The notes: generated from the sequence alone by a model not told the origin. Positions 25,588 to 35,932 are shown, numbered from the stretch's first letter. The stretch is DNA of 62,851 bases from Paludibacteraceae bacterium (GCA_017647145.1 JAGCLD010000014.1:1-62851), one strand, 5' to 3'. Numbers and translations: made by a program.

Positions 25588-28500
25588 TTATCGATTCATC
25601 AAGACATCTCTTAATTCCTCAAAATTTGCTACAGCATTATACTTAACCCTGCCGGATGAAGTCTCATTAAACAATTTCTTTGCACATGCAATTTTAGCTT
25701 TTTCAATTCCTCGTAACTCCATAGATTCCAACGAGCCTTTGGTCTCAGCGATAAAGAATATATGTTTCACCTCTCCACTCTTGAAAGCAATCGCCCAGTC
25801 AGGAGCATAGTTACCCACAGGCGTAGGGATTTGGAACGAGCGAGGCAATTTCGCATATACACACACCTCTGGTGCATTATCAAGAGCAGAAGCAAATTTT
25901 CGTTCTACATCAGAGTCGCTGAAGACATAGTCCATGATATGCTTTTGTGCAGAATATGCCTTGCTGAGTGACTGTGATGATTTCTCTTGTGTAAAGATAG
26001 CACTTTCATATTGTCCTTCAATTAGATTATACGATATATGCTCCACAATCATTGTCGCCTTCTGCTCCTTAATCAATTTAACCACATTGCGGATGAACTC
26101 CTCTGGATTATTTTGGAACATTGCCAACTTTGCAGGTCTTAACCTCTTCAATATCTCTACAACCGTTCTACGGGTCAATGTCGCACCTCTTGCAATCTCT
26201 CCTACAAGGTCGTATTTAACCGTTGAGGTTGATACCGTACCTATACGCTTTGAGGTAGAGCTTGTGCTACCAAAGGCATCAACACTATCCTGCTCGCCCG
26301 TAACCACCACATAACGCAACTGATTAACTTCGAGGTTGGCGTTTATATTCAATACAGCCTTTTCAATCAACTCTTGACTATCGTAATGAACTGTGTAGGC
26401 GTATTTGTGGTTAATCTCCTTCCATAGTGCTTGAAACTCCTCCTTGGCAAAGTTATCGTTCAACTTATTCTCCTTGACAACGGTAGCATTACCATCCTCA
26501 AACATTGAATCAATAGCCACAGACTCATCATACAACGCACGAATCAATAACTGTATGCTATCAGCCATAGGAGCCAACTTCTTGGACATCGGAGCGAGGC
26601 AGCCTTCTGCCAAGTCTGTCTTATACTGCTCTGTAACTTGTCCTTTATCGTCGATATAATCGTTATCCCAAAGGTAGGCACGGATAGAATTTGCCTCCTC
26701 TGCTGTGATAGCACGCTTCTCATCACCCACAAATACGAGTTTGCCTGTAAAGTATGCCTCATCAGCCTTTGTAGGACGATCGCGGAGCACATCACGCGTC
26801 TCACGCTGCAAGTCGCCCACGAAGTCGCTATAACTCTCATTGGCAATCACGGTCAGTTTGTTCAACTCGTGGATATTCTCGCCGAGTGTCTCAAAGTCCA
26901 TACGATTACCATCTGCATCCACGCAGATACGCAAACCTCGACCCACCTCCTGACGCTTGGCTGTTGCCGAATTAGCGTGTCGGAGGGTGCAGATTTGGAA
27001 TACATTAGGGTTATCCCAACCCTCACGGAGTGCCGAGTGTGAGAAGATAAATCGTGTAGGTTCCTCAAAACTCAATAGACGCTCCTTGTTCTTCAAGATA
27101 AGGTCGTAAGCCGATATATCGTCCGAGGTGTCACGACCTCGCTTCACTTCACTATTCACAGAACGACCTTTCTTGTCAATCGAGAAGTAGCCATTATGTA
27201 TTTCGCTCACATCAAATCGGCGTAGATATTGTTGATATTCAGTATCAAACAACGATAGATTTTCATTGAGAATATTGATATACTCCTCCTCAAACATTTT
27301 CCAAAATACGCCCTGTTCAATTTCCCCTTCGGCATTGTAACTCTTGTATTTAGCCACCTCGTCAATAAAGAACAATGATAAGGTCTTAATGCCTCGTGCA
27401 AACAATTCACGCTCTTTCTCAAAGTGCGATACTATTGTCTCACGAATCTGAACACGCTGCATTGCCAACTCGTTGCTATCGCCGAATACCTCACCCTTGC
27501 GAAGTGTTATGCCATTGAGAAATGTTACAGTGTCTGTATATGGATTAATCTCTGCAATATCAAAGCCTTCGTATTGTTTAAGTCCGCTGACACTATATAA
27601 TTTATCTCCCTTACCGAACTTTACAGACTTGCGACGTATTCCTGATGCTGTATTCATCTCAAGGTCGATTTTAACCATTGGCGGCTCGGTCTTCGATAGG
27701 ATGATGCTGTCGATATAGAGGTAACTCGATGTGCCCTTCAAATTCTTAACCTCGAAGCCCTTAACCTGAATTTTCTTAACAAGTTTCTTGTTGTAGGCAT
27801 CGAGTGCATCGAGTGCATATACAGTATTGTGCTTGGTCTTGTGGGTTGCCGAGTAGTTAAGGATGAACAACGGCATAAAGCGTTTTAGAGCGGTCTGTGT
27901 AGCCTCACCCTCCATCTTCTGTGGCTCGTCCATAATGACAATCGGATGGTTCGCTGCAATTACATCAATCGGACGACGACTCGCAAAGTCATCACGCTTC
28001 GAGTATATGATGCGGCTCTCCTTGTTCTTTGCACCCTCCTTCAATGATGCTGCAAAGGCTTGGGTATTGATAATCATCACATTGATACCCGCATCGCTCG
28101 AAAAGTCATCAAGACTCTTCAAACGACTACTATCATAGATAAACCAACGAGCCTTCTTGCCATAGTGCTCCATAAAGTGGTCTTCGAGCATAGCGAAACT
28201 CTTGCCCACACCCTCACGGATAGCGATGCTTGGCACCACTACAATGAATTTGCTCCATCCATAACGCTTGTTCAACTCAAACATCGTCTTGATATAGACA
28301 TAAGTCTTACCCGTTCCTGTCTCCATCTCAATATCAAGACTGCACGCACCTATGCTGGGCACGAGCGAATCGGATAACTTGATATCTCCTGCCGCCTGTG
28401 CCTTGCGGATGTTAGCGAGTATCTCTTTGGGTAGCAACTGTATCTCGTTATTTCGGTATCCCATCTCCAACTCGTCATCATACAAAGTTGCTGCACGCTT

Positions 28501-28614
28501 ACCGAGGTCGCGGCGATAGGCGAGACTATCCGTAGATGGCTGTCCCTCGAATACCTCCACTGTGCGTTCTACCGCATCGGTCTGATATTGCTGTATCTTA
28601 AATTTGAACTTCAT
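25588..28614 (-). CDS. Type III restriction enzyme, Res subunit
   Basis: ATP-dependent helicase-nuclease subunit that cuts DNA when two unmethylated Mod sites are sensed. 1008 residues. Helicase motif I METGTGKT near residue 97, motif II DEPQ near 230, motif III SATH, motif VI region RQEVGRGLR near 565. The C-terminal segment D-W-A-I ... FFIAETKGS gives the PD-(D/E)XK nuclease residues. Full length and apparently intact. Last gene of the operon, three bases after the DUF2971 gene. Full-length Mod is encoded upstream. Confidence 0.92.
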   Translation of the reverse strand: MKFKFKIQQYQTDAVERTVEVFEGQPSTDSLAYRRDLGKRAATLYDDELEMGYRNNEIQLLPKEILANIRKAQAAGDIKLSDSLVPSIGACSLDIEMETGTGKTYVYIKTMFELNKRYGWSKFIVVVPSIAIREGVGKSFAMLEDHFMEHYGKKARWFIYDSSRLKSLDDFSSDAGINVMIINTQAFAASLKEGAKNKESRIIYSKRDDFASRRPIDVIAANHPIVIMDEPQKMEGEATQTALKRFMPLFILNYSATHKTKHNTVYALDALDAYNKKLVKKIQVKGFEVKNLKGTSSYLYIDSIILSKTEPPMVKIDLEMNTASGIRRKSVKFGKGDKLYSVSGLKQYEGFDIAEINPYTDTVTFLNGITLRKGEVFGDSNELAMQRVQIRETIVSHFEKERELFARGIKTLSLFFIDEVAKYKSYNAEGEIEQGVFWKMFEEEYINILNENLSLFDTEYQQYLRRFDVSEIHNGYFSIDKKGRSVNSEVKRGRDTSDDISAYDLILKNKERLLSFEEPTRFIFSHSALREGWDNPNVFQICTLRHANSATAKRQEVGRGLRICVDADGNRMDFETLGENIHELNKLTVIANESYSDFVGDLQRETRDVLRDRPTKADEAYFTGKLVFVGDEKRAITAEEANSIRAYLWDNDYIDDKGQVTEQYKTDLAEGCLAPMSKKLAPMADSIQLLIRALYDESVAIDSMFEDGNATVVKENKLNDNFAKEEFQALWKEINHKYAYTVHYDSQELIEKAVLNINANLEVNQLRYVVVTGEQDSVDAFGSTSSTSKRIGTVSTSTVKYDLVGEIARGATLTRRTVVEILKRLRPAKLAMFQNNPEEFIRNVVKLIKEQKATMIVEHISYNLIEGQYESAIFTQEKSSQSLSKAYSAQKHIMDYVFSDSDVERKFASALDNAPEVCVYAKLPRSFQIPTPVGNYAPDWAIAFKSGEVKHIFFIAETKGSLESMELRGIEKAKIACAKKLFNETSSGRVKYNAVANFEELRDVLMNR

Positions 28615-28617
28615 AGC

Positions 28618-29604
28618 CTATATTCTTTCGGGATACATCCAAACAACTTCGGGAGAAGTAAATATTGAATATGCAATCCAATGTTTTGCTTGTATTTCAA
28701 TTTCTTTTAAGGTCATTGCTTCCCTTGGTTTATAATTAACCAAGATGGGCAATACACTCATATCATCTATTAAAGTAATATTGCTATTTGGAGACAAGTC
28801 TTTTCTAATCCTATGCACAAAGTCCTCTATACTGCTTTTATCCTTGTTTGGAGACTTATACCAAATAATGTAATTGGTTACTTTGGGTAAATACTCAATA
28901 TTTACTATCTCGTGGGTATAATCAAACAATAATTTGCTTACACCCAACTTGTAGTCCTTGCCTACTCGCTCTATTTGATAAAAATCAATATCTTTATCCT
29001 TTAATCCATTAACGACGGCATTTCTTTCCTTCAAAGGCATATTTAGTCCAAAGTATATTGCTCTAATTGCCTCAAATGCTATTTTCTTTACTCCGTTTGA
29101 ACTGAATACTAACCTATACTCATTTTCATAAGCCCAAGCCAACGACTTTGTAGAGAAGGCCTTTTTTATCTTTGCCTCAATCGAATCATTAGGTGATATG
29201 ACAGGTTTGTTTTCTTGATACTCTACATCTATTCTGTAACTAATATTGTCTGTGATGTAGGTGTCAAGTTTATCTAAGTCATACTCTATACAGAATCCCT
29301 TGTGCGAATTAGCATAATGTGCCCATAGCAACTCATTACAAGGAAAATCCTCTCCCTCTTTCTGTTTGGACATCGAATATATTCCTGCATTATAACTTTG
29401 TTGAAGTAGGGGAGTTACCCAATAATCCTCACTATCAGCATTAGGCAATTCGACTGAACCTTCAAAAGGGTCATTCAATTCCTTCAACTTAGGAGCATAC
29501 AATTCTCCTTTAATAAGAGAGTTGGTATCTCTACGCTCTTCCTTTTTAGTAACAGGGTTTGTAATGAGTATGTTTGCCCTATATTTGTATCCAATATTTG
29601 CCAT
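28618..29604 (-). CDS. DUF2971 domain protein embedded in the type III R-M operon
   Basis: 328 residues. LLWAHYANSHKGFCIEYD is the hallmark of DUF2971; other blocks include SLAWAYENEYRLVF and IRAIYFGLNMP. No signal peptide or membrane segment. Biochemical function of the family is unknown. Its ATG overlaps the mod stop (TAATG) and its stop is three bases before res, so it is made together with both subunits. That position suggests a partner, regulator or second effector of the restriction system. Confidence 0.85.
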   Translation of the reverse strand: MANIGYKYRANILITNPVTKKEERRDTNSLIKGELYAPKLKELNDPFEGSVELPNADSEDYWVTPLLQQSYNAGIYSMSKQKEGEDFPCNELLWAHYANSHKGFCIEYDLDKLDTYITDNISYRIDVEYQENKPVISPNDSIEAKIKKAFSTKSLAWAYENEYRLVFSSNGVKKIAFEAIRAIYFGLNMPLKERNAVVNGLKDKDIDFYQIERVGKDYKLGVSKLLFDYTHEIVNIEYLPKVTNYIIWYKSPNKDKSSIEDFVHRIRKDLSPNSNITLIDDMSVLPILVNYKPREAMTLKEIEIQAKHWIAYSIFTSPEVVWMYPERI

Positions 29605-31649
29605 TACAATATCCTCCTCACTGTCTCTTTGCTGTATGCATTGAATATTTGGTCGAAGTTGTCAGCTACATTGTCTGTTGCAATTGAACGGTCACACATT
29701 ACAAAGTAATATGGTTTCTCCTTCGCTATGGCGGTGATTACAGACTCGTTAATATCCTTGTCGAAGCAAGCCATCAAGTAGCCATCATTCACTACAAATA
29801 CCTTCTTGCCGTGTATCTCTCGTATCTCAATCTTGCTCGATAGTGGCAAGTTGCATTCAGGTAATACTTGGAACAAAAGGTCTTCGGCTGTGCGTCCCTC
29901 ACGGATATTATCCACCAACTTATCGAAGTCAAGAGTCTGCTGTATAGGCGTTTCGGCAGGGGTGTAATATACATCTGCCATATTCGACTCATCGAGTTTC
30001 AACACACGGAAGCCTATATCAAGTCTCTCAATGCCCTCTTTAGTTGCATTGTCTGCTTTTATTTTCTTTCCTGCACGGCGGATACGCTCCTTGCCTATCT
30101 CACAGATATTGTTAGGGACTCGCATACTTTCACATAAAGATATCGCTGCACGGGCAACTTTCTTACCCCTCTCTGCAGTTGCCTTACTTTCCGATATTTC
30201 CTCAGGTATTTGCACGAGTATAAATTTAAGATTGATTTGCTTATTTATTGAGGCAAGGAATACACTATGTGCCGTTGATGCAGAACCCGAAAAAAAGTCC
30301 ATTACTATATCTCCATTATTCACACCACTAAACTCTATCAGTCGTTGAATAATTTCTTCATCTTTAGGATTTTCAAAAACTTTATCTCCCATAAGTGTAG
30401 CAAGTCTTTTCGAAGCGGCTCGACCATCTCTATAAAATACACTGTAGGGCACGCTATATTCTCTGTCTTTAAGATATGCTTTTAATGTAGGTACGCTTTG
30501 CTCAGTTTCTCCAAAAAGAACCTTTCCTTGAGCCACCCATTCCTTCATTGTTTTTTCATTTACCAACCAACCCCTTGATGGGATAACTACTGGTTTTTGT
30601 GTAACAGGATGAAGTACTTGATATTTTGGGCCTCCTCCTCCTGGCCAAGATATATTATCTGCAAAAAAGATGCCGTTTTCATCAACCCTACAATAATGAG
30701 AGTGGTCTTTTGCAGGATGTCCATCAGGAAGACTTTTATACCAAGTTTTTAGTTGCTTTTCTATGGATTTAACATCTGAAATATAGACTTTTTTTAGTCG
30801 TTCATATTCTGTATATATAGCATCGAGTCCTTGTTTTTTTTCACGCCAAACTATCTTATTCTCTTTTATATAATCAGAGTTTTTAAAATAGCACAAAATG
30901 TATTCGTGTGAAATTGAAATATATTTGGAGTCATTTTTACGACCTGCAGACCAAATTAACTCTGCAATAAAGTTTTTTGAACCAAAAATCTCATCACTTA
31001 TTCGCTTCAAGTTTTCAACCTCATTCTCATCAATCGAGATAAAGATAACACCATCGTCCGAAAGTAGGTCTTTTGCCACCTTTAATCGAGGATAAATCAT
31101 ATTGAGCCAATCGGTATGGAAACGACCATTGCTCTCGGTATTCTGCACCATAGGGTCTGCCATACGGCGTCCCTCCTCGTCAAAGAGACCACTATTTGCC
31201 TCGAACTCTGCTTTATCCTGTGCGAAGTCGTCGTTATATACAAAGTCATTACCTGTGTTGTATGGTGGGTCGATATAAATCATCTTCACCTTACCCAAGT
31301 AGTTCTCACGGAGCAACTTCAACACCTCCAAGTTATCGCCCTCGACATAGAGGTTTTCGGTATTGTCAAAATCAACACTCTCCTCACGGCAAGGACGCAG
31401 GGTCTTGTTCGTTGATGCATTAGCCAAGCGAATAGCATTACGCTTATCGGGCCAAGTGAATTGATAACGCTCCTCTGCACCCTCGACAACCTCGCACGCC
31501 AACTCCTGACGCAACTTGTCGAAGTCGATAGCACGCACCAACTTACCATCGGCATTGATGGTCTCGGTCAAGCAGTTCGGGAACATCTGTCCCAACATTT
31601 CGATATTTCGCTCTGCCATATCCGCAGTCTGCATTTTGAGTTTTTCCAT
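29604..31649 (-). CDS. Type III DNA methyltransferase, Mod subunit
   Basis: 681 residues. Beta-class adenine methyltransferase: catalytic DPPYNTG near residue 126 precedes the SAM-binding MDFFSGSASTAHSVF near 450; the stretch between is the target-recognition region. It modifies one strand of an asymmetric site and guides Res. A run of eight A residues in the coding strand (30834-30841) and one of seven (30789-30795) lie in the recognition region and could slip. Twelve bases after the DUF4391 gene. Confidence 0.93.
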   Translation of the reverse strand: MEKLKMQTADMAERNIEMLGQMFPNCLTETINADGKLVRAIDFDKLRQELACEVVEGAEERYQFTWPDKRNAIRLANASTNKTLRPCREESVDFDNTENLYVEGDNLEVLKLLRENYLGKVKMIYIDPPYNTGNDFVYNDDFAQDKAEFEANSGLFDEEGRRMADPMVQNTESNGRFHTDWLNMIYPRLKVAKDLLSDDGVIFISIDENEVENLKRISDEIFGSKNFIAELIWSAGRKNDSKYISISHEYILCYFKNSDYIKENKIVWREKKQGLDAIYTEYERLKKVYISDVKSIEKQLKTWYKSLPDGHPAKDHSHYCRVDENGIFFADNISWPGGGGPKYQVLHPVTQKPVVIPSRGWLVNEKTMKEWVAQGKVLFGETEQSVPTLKAYLKDREYSVPYSVFYRDGRAASKRLATLMGDKVFENPKDEEIIQRLIEFSGVNNGDIVMDFFSGSASTAHSVFLASINKQINLKFILVQIPEEISESKATAERGKKVARAAISLCESMRVPNNICEIGKERIRRAGKKIKADNATKEGIERLDIGFRVLKLDESNMADVYYTPAETPIQQTLDFDKLVDNIREGRTAEDLLFQVLPECNLPLSSKIEIREIHGKKVFVVNDGYLMACFDKDINESVITAIAKEKPYYFVMCDRSIATDNVADNFDQIFNAYSKETVRRIL

Positions 31650-31661
31650 ATATGATTGTTG

Positions 31662-32261
31662 TTATAATTTTTTCTTCAATTCCTTTATCTTTTCGAATAG
31701 TTCCAACTTCTTGCGAGGTTGTTTCTCAGCACGAGCCTTCTTCTCCAACTGCTCAATCTGTTTCATCAGTTTGGCGTGTGCATCATCCTCGGCAATTTGC
31801 TCGGCGATGGTGTTACAACCAACAATAGTGATACTACCAATAGCGGCAACTATATTCTCCCAAACAGCATCGAGATTCAATCCCGATAAGGGAAGCATGG
31901 CCTCTTTTGTATCTTGCCAAGCCGACGAAATGAGTTTGGTATGGTAAATGGCGAATTGTGTCTGCTCCTCGAATTGCAGAGCCAACACCATCTTTTGCGG
32001 AATGAGTTTCGTTAGTAATGCGATATTCTTTGTGTCATACTCCTTGCGTTTCATCTGAACGGCAAGCAGATAAAACTCTTTTATCTCTACTCCCTCGCTC
32101 AATGCCGGAACAGTAGCCGATGATACAACCGCCACAATATCTATGCGTGCAATATCTGCATCGAAACTCTCACGTTGCGAGGGTTTCAAGTCGAACTTCG
32201 CATAGATTGCTTTCTTGGGCAACTGCTTACGTACTTCGGTTGTGGATGGGAGACCGAACAC
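31662..32261 (-). CDS. DUF4391 domain protein
   Basis: 199 residues. N-terminal FGLPSTTEVRKQLPKKAIY and the following strand-rich part match DUF4391 proteins, which I recall commonly lying between a SNF2-type helicase and a type III methyltransferase. The last 60 residues are a charged coiled coil (KLMKQIEQLEKKARAEKQPRKK). Function unknown; perhaps an adaptor between helicase and Mod. Gaps of 3 and 12 bases to its neighbours indicate one transcript. Confidence 0.82.
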   Translation of the reverse strand: MFGLPSTTEVRKQLPKKAIYAKFDLKPSQRESFDADIARIDIVAVVSSATVPALSEGVEIKEFYLLAVQMKRKEYDTKNIALLTKLIPQKMVLALQFEEQTQFAIYHTKLISSAWQDTKEAMLPLSGLNLDAVWENIVAAIGSITIVGCNTIAEQIAEDDAHAKLMKQIEQLEKKARAEKQPRKKLELFEKIKELKKKL

Positions 32262-32264
32262 GAC

Positions 32265-32609
32265 TTATTTTGTTGTAGTTCTTTTCAACTCTTTTATTAA
32301 TTTGTCTGCATCTCGAATCGCCATTTGAGGAATAGCATTTTTGTCGTAATTGCCACGTGTAAGGTAAGCATGCATTGCCGCCTTTGCTATTTCATAACGA
32401 CGTTCTTCCCAATCAATTTTAGATGAAGAATCTAAAACTTCTAACTCGCAAGTTGGAGGACATAAACAATCGTTACCTTCTTCAAGCAACGGCGCAAAAA
32501 TGTCTTTTATTTTGCTTAAAGCTTCACGAGCTACTTCATTATCTTGTTCTTCAAGTTTGTGCATAATATTTTGCACATCTAGCATTGATACTGTAATCTT
32601 CATATCCAA
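32265..32609 (-). CDS. Small protein of unknown function in the restriction operon
   Basis: 114 residues, no signal peptide. Two helical blocks: an acidic N-terminal part with a CxxxxCLCPPTC-like cysteine cluster near residues 48-54, and a C-terminal segment (YEIAKAAMHAYLT ... AIRDADKLIKELK) that resembles small prophage proteins of Bacteroidota. Start could also be Met3. Encoded between the helicase (14-base gap) and DUF4391 (three-base gap). Confidence 0.65.
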   Translation of the reverse strand: MDMKITVSMLDVQNIMHKLEEQDNEVAREALSKIKDIFAPLLEEGNDCLCPPTCELEVLDSSSKIDWEERRYEIAKAAMHAYLTRGNYDKNAIPQMAIRDADKLIKELKRTTTK

Positions 32610-32623
32610 ATTATTTTAATTGT

Positions 32624-35600
32624 TTACTTTATCACTAAAAAACATATCAATTCAAAATCGTCCAGTCCTCGTATCTCTTCGGTAAAGAGTGAGCCTTGCA
32701 CTCCGCTGAGGAATGAATCAATATCGCTCTCCTCCTTTACATTGATAATGGATGAGATAGCTTCGCCCAATAGTTCGGAATACTGCTGCATATTCTTACC
32801 ATCACGGGTGATGCGGTTGAACTCACGGCAGATATCCATATCGGGAACGGATTTGCCTTTACACAAGAAACGCATACGGTCAAGCAACTCTTTGGGCGAA
32901 AGATGATTGACAATGACCTCTTTGTCGTCCGAGATATATACCATGTAGAATGGATGTAAACGGTTCTTTGCGTCAATGTTAACTCCGTTATTGCGATTCT
33001 TTAAAACATAAACGACGCCAGGAGGACAAGTCTCGCTCTCTGGAACAACAGCATGTAATCCGTACGGAGTATGCTCAATGTCGGAATGTTCTTTCATATA
33101 AGAAAGCAAGTCAAGACGGAACTCATTCAATCCCAAGTCCATGATGCTGACACCCGTATTCATTTCTTCCATATCCACCACCTCGCTTTGCAAGCGTTTC
33201 AACTGCTCACGGCGATACTCCAAGTCACCTTTCTCTTCGGGAGAGATGAGGTTATCGTCACCCGTACTGGTCAGTACCGATACCTTCATGCGGGCTTCCA
33301 CACGACCTTTCAAGTCGATGTAATCGTCCAGCGTGACATTCGGCCAATAGTTTACCAACTGAATCACTTGGTTACGGCTGCCGATACGGTCGATACGTCC
33401 GAATCGCTGAATGATGCGGACAGGGTTCCAATGGATGTCGTAGTTGATGAGATAATCGCAATCCTGCAAGTTCTGACCTTCCGAAATACAATCGGTGGCT
33501 ATCAACACATCTATTTCGTCTTGTATATGCGGATAAATAATTGTCTTCTCCTTCGATATCGGAGAGAACAAGGTCAGCACTTTGTTGAAATCCAGTTTTT
33601 CACGCTGAGGCAACCGCAATGTACTGCGTGCCTCTACATCTCCAGAAACAAGAGCAGTATGCAGTCCGTGTTTTGTCTTGATTGGCTCTGCCAAGCAATC
33701 ATACAAGTATTCAGCCGTATCGCTAAAGGCCGTGAAGATAATCACCTTCTTATTATTAGCATTTATCGGATTAGCAAACTTGCTGCGCAAGTCATCAATG
33801 AGTTGTTGCAGCTTGCTATCATGCTCGGGGGTTATGTCTGCCAGCATCAGGAGCAGAAGATTAAGACTCTCCAAATCCTCCTCAAGGTATCTTCGCCAAG
33901 CAATGTGGTCCAAGTCCTGCAAGGCTATCTTTGTTTTCTTGCCCCCAATGAACATATCTGCCTCACGATCATCATAGTCAAGATTCTGCGATATATCCTC
34001 TAACTCCAATTCAAAATTCTCTCCTTGCTCAATTGTTGCCAACTTATCAATGGTAGATGATATGAGATTCTTGATGCGTTCAAGAGTCAAGCGGAAAGAG
34101 TTCACCGAACTCTCCAAACGCTTCAATAGGTTTATGCTCATGAGCCGGCGAATACCCTTTTCTCGTCCACTCATGGTCAAGCCCGAATAATCTCTATCAG
34201 TGTCCACTTCTTGGTAAATTTCTTTACGACTTGCCATGATAAAGTCAGACGGTGTATAGATCGCCAAGTTCAGTTTGCTGACAATTTCGTAAATCTCATT
34301 ATAGTTAATTGCTGAATCCAAGTCGCTCAAATCGGGACGACGGGCAATGGGCGATAAACGTGTGGGGAACTTACCTATATCTACCGTATCATAATATTGC
34401 TCAATATGCTTACGGCTTCGGGCAATGGTCACGCTATCCAAGACCTCAAAGAAATCGAAACTCAAACGATTGAGCAGTTCCTTCGTAGTGCGTTCTTCCA
34501 CCGGTAACTTCGACCACGTGTTATACTCTTTCTGTGCCTGGCGAAAAATATCATCAATACTCGAGGTGGTATCCAACACCTCATCTATCCGTTTACTTTC
34601 TCCTTCATAAGCCAACTGGATTTGGTTCTTCAAGTCATTGAAACGGTTATTCACCGGAGTTGCCGAAAGCATCAACACCTTGGTCTTTACTCCCTTGCGG
34701 ATAACCTTGTTCATCAGTTGGAGATAACGGTTCTCCCGTGGATTCTCATCATTCTCGTCGGTTGTCACCTTACCTCCATTACGGAAGTTATGGCTTTCGT
34801 CTATCACTACCAAATCGTAGTTTCCCCAATTGATGTACGAAAGGTCTTGTCCGTTGGTCTTACCTCCGCTACGTGACAAGTCGCTATGGAAGAATACATC
34901 GTAACGCAAACGATCTTTGGCTATCGGGTTGTTCAGGTAATTGCTCTTATAAGTAATCCAGTTGTCGTTAAGCTTCTTGGGACAAAGCACCAGCACCGAC
35001 TTGTTGCGGTTCTCATAATACTTGATGACAGATAGTGCCGTAAAGGTCTTACCCAAACCCACACTATCCGCCAAGATACAACCGTTGTACTTCTCCAACT
35101 TGTTGATAATGGCCAAGCAAGCATCTTTCTGGAAATTATAGAGTTTGTTCCACACCTGGCTTTCCTTGAAACCAGTAGCCTCGTTAGGAAGTACATCCTC
35201 AGATATATCATCAAGGAACTCTCTAAAAATATTATAAAGGGTAACAAAATAAAGAAAATCCGGTGCATTTTCTTTGTAAGCCACCGTGATGTTATCCAAC
35301 ACTTGGTCGGTTACTACTTGCATGCGGGTATGGTCATTCCAAATTTGTTCAAATAAATCCAGAAAATGCTTGGAATAGGGAACTTCTGTCTTTTGAACAA
35401 GAGAATAGACATTATTACCACGTTCGCAACCCAAATCAACAGTAGTAAAGCCGTTAATCGGCATATAATTGATGTTATCCACATTCATGAACCCCATCAT
35501 ATTTTCATTGGTGCGATTCGATTTGAAGCAAGCCTTCTTTCTTATCCACTCGGCACATTCCTTAGCAATGGCCTTCTGCGACAATTCATTACGTAGCTTT

Positions 35601-35866
35601 ATTTCAAATTCAGAACCATATAGATTACGTTCCCTATTGAGACGAGGAATGTAAAACTCACGCTCTTTTTTATCAATCTTTTCAGTAACAAAAGTTGGAG
35701 AAGTGAATATAAAACGTAACTCATCAATATCTTTCAACTGCTCCTTTAGTTCTTCAAAGGCATAGATAGAAAAGCAAGAAGCTGCAATAGAGAGTTTACT
35801 CCCCTTGCTAATTTCTTGAATAAAATCATCCTTTAGTGTTTTCCGGATGTTATCTATTAGTTCCAT
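32624..35866 (-). CDS. SNF2-family helicase with N-terminal PLD-like domain
   Basis: 1080 residues. The N-terminal 200 residues look like a phospholipase-D-type fold (KLSIAASCFSIYAFEEL, LRFIFTSPTF, NGFTTVDLG), but I see no HxK catalytic pair, so it may be inactive. A SNF2/helicase-superfamily-2 core follows: motif I ADSVGLGKT near 265, motif II DESHNF near 356, motif III SATPVNN, C-terminal CISEGQNLQ and QRFGRIDRIGSRN near 850. Expected to translocate on double-stranded DNA. First gene of a six-gene operon that also encodes Mod and Res. No promoter found between it and the terminator at 35933-35971. Confidence 0.87.
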   Translation of the reverse strand: MELIDNIRKTLKDDFIQEISKGSKLSIAASCFSIYAFEELKEQLKDIDELRFIFTSPTFVTEKIDKKEREFYIPRLNRERNLYGSEFEIKLRNELSQKAIAKECAEWIRKKACFKSNRTNENMMGFMNVDNINYMPINGFTTVDLGCERGNNVYSLVQKTEVPYSKHFLDLFEQIWNDHTRMQVVTDQVLDNITVAYKENAPDFLYFVTLYNIFREFLDDISEDVLPNEATGFKESQVWNKLYNFQKDACLAIINKLEKYNGCILADSVGLGKTFTALSVIKYYENRNKSVLVLCPKKLNDNWITYKSNYLNNPIAKDRLRYDVFFHSDLSRSGGKTNGQDLSYINWGNYDLVVIDESHNFRNGGKVTTDENDENPRENRYLQLMNKVIRKGVKTKVLMLSATPVNNRFNDLKNQIQLAYEGESKRIDEVLDTTSSIDDIFRQAQKEYNTWSKLPVEERTTKELLNRLSFDFFEVLDSVTIARSRKHIEQYYDTVDIGKFPTRLSPIARRPDLSDLDSAINYNEIYEIVSKLNLAIYTPSDFIMASRKEIYQEVDTDRDYSGLTMSGREKGIRRLMSINLLKRLESSVNSFRLTLERIKNLISSTIDKLATIEQGENFELELEDISQNLDYDDREADMFIGGKKTKIALQDLDHIAWRRYLEEDLESLNLLLLMLADITPEHDSKLQQLIDDLRSKFANPINANNKKVIIFTAFSDTAEYLYDCLAEPIKTKHGLHTALVSGDVEARSTLRLPQREKLDFNKVLTLFSPISKEKTIIYPHIQDEIDVLIATDCISEGQNLQDCDYLINYDIHWNPVRIIQRFGRIDRIGSRNQVIQLVNYWPNVTLDDYIDLKGRVEARMKVSVLTSTGDDNLISPEEKGDLEYRREQLKRLQSEVVDMEEMNTGVSIMDLGLNEFRLDLLSYMKEHSDIEHTPYGLHAVVPESETCPPGVVYVLKNRNNGVNIDAKNRLHPFYMVYISDDKEVIVNHLSPKELLDRMRFLCKGKSVPDMDICREFNRITRDGKNMQQYSELLGEAISSIINVKEESDIDSFLSGVQGSLFTEEIRGLDDFELICFLVIK

Positions 35867-35932
35867 ACCTTTAGCACTACGGCTCGGATATCGGGCTTCG
35901 GATAACCTTTACTCTTATCATACTATAGACAT

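Noticed and set aside
33071-34003. 310-codon plus-strand frame inside the helicase gene
   Set aside because: Mirror of the conserved helicase coding sequence; no independent promoter or domain.
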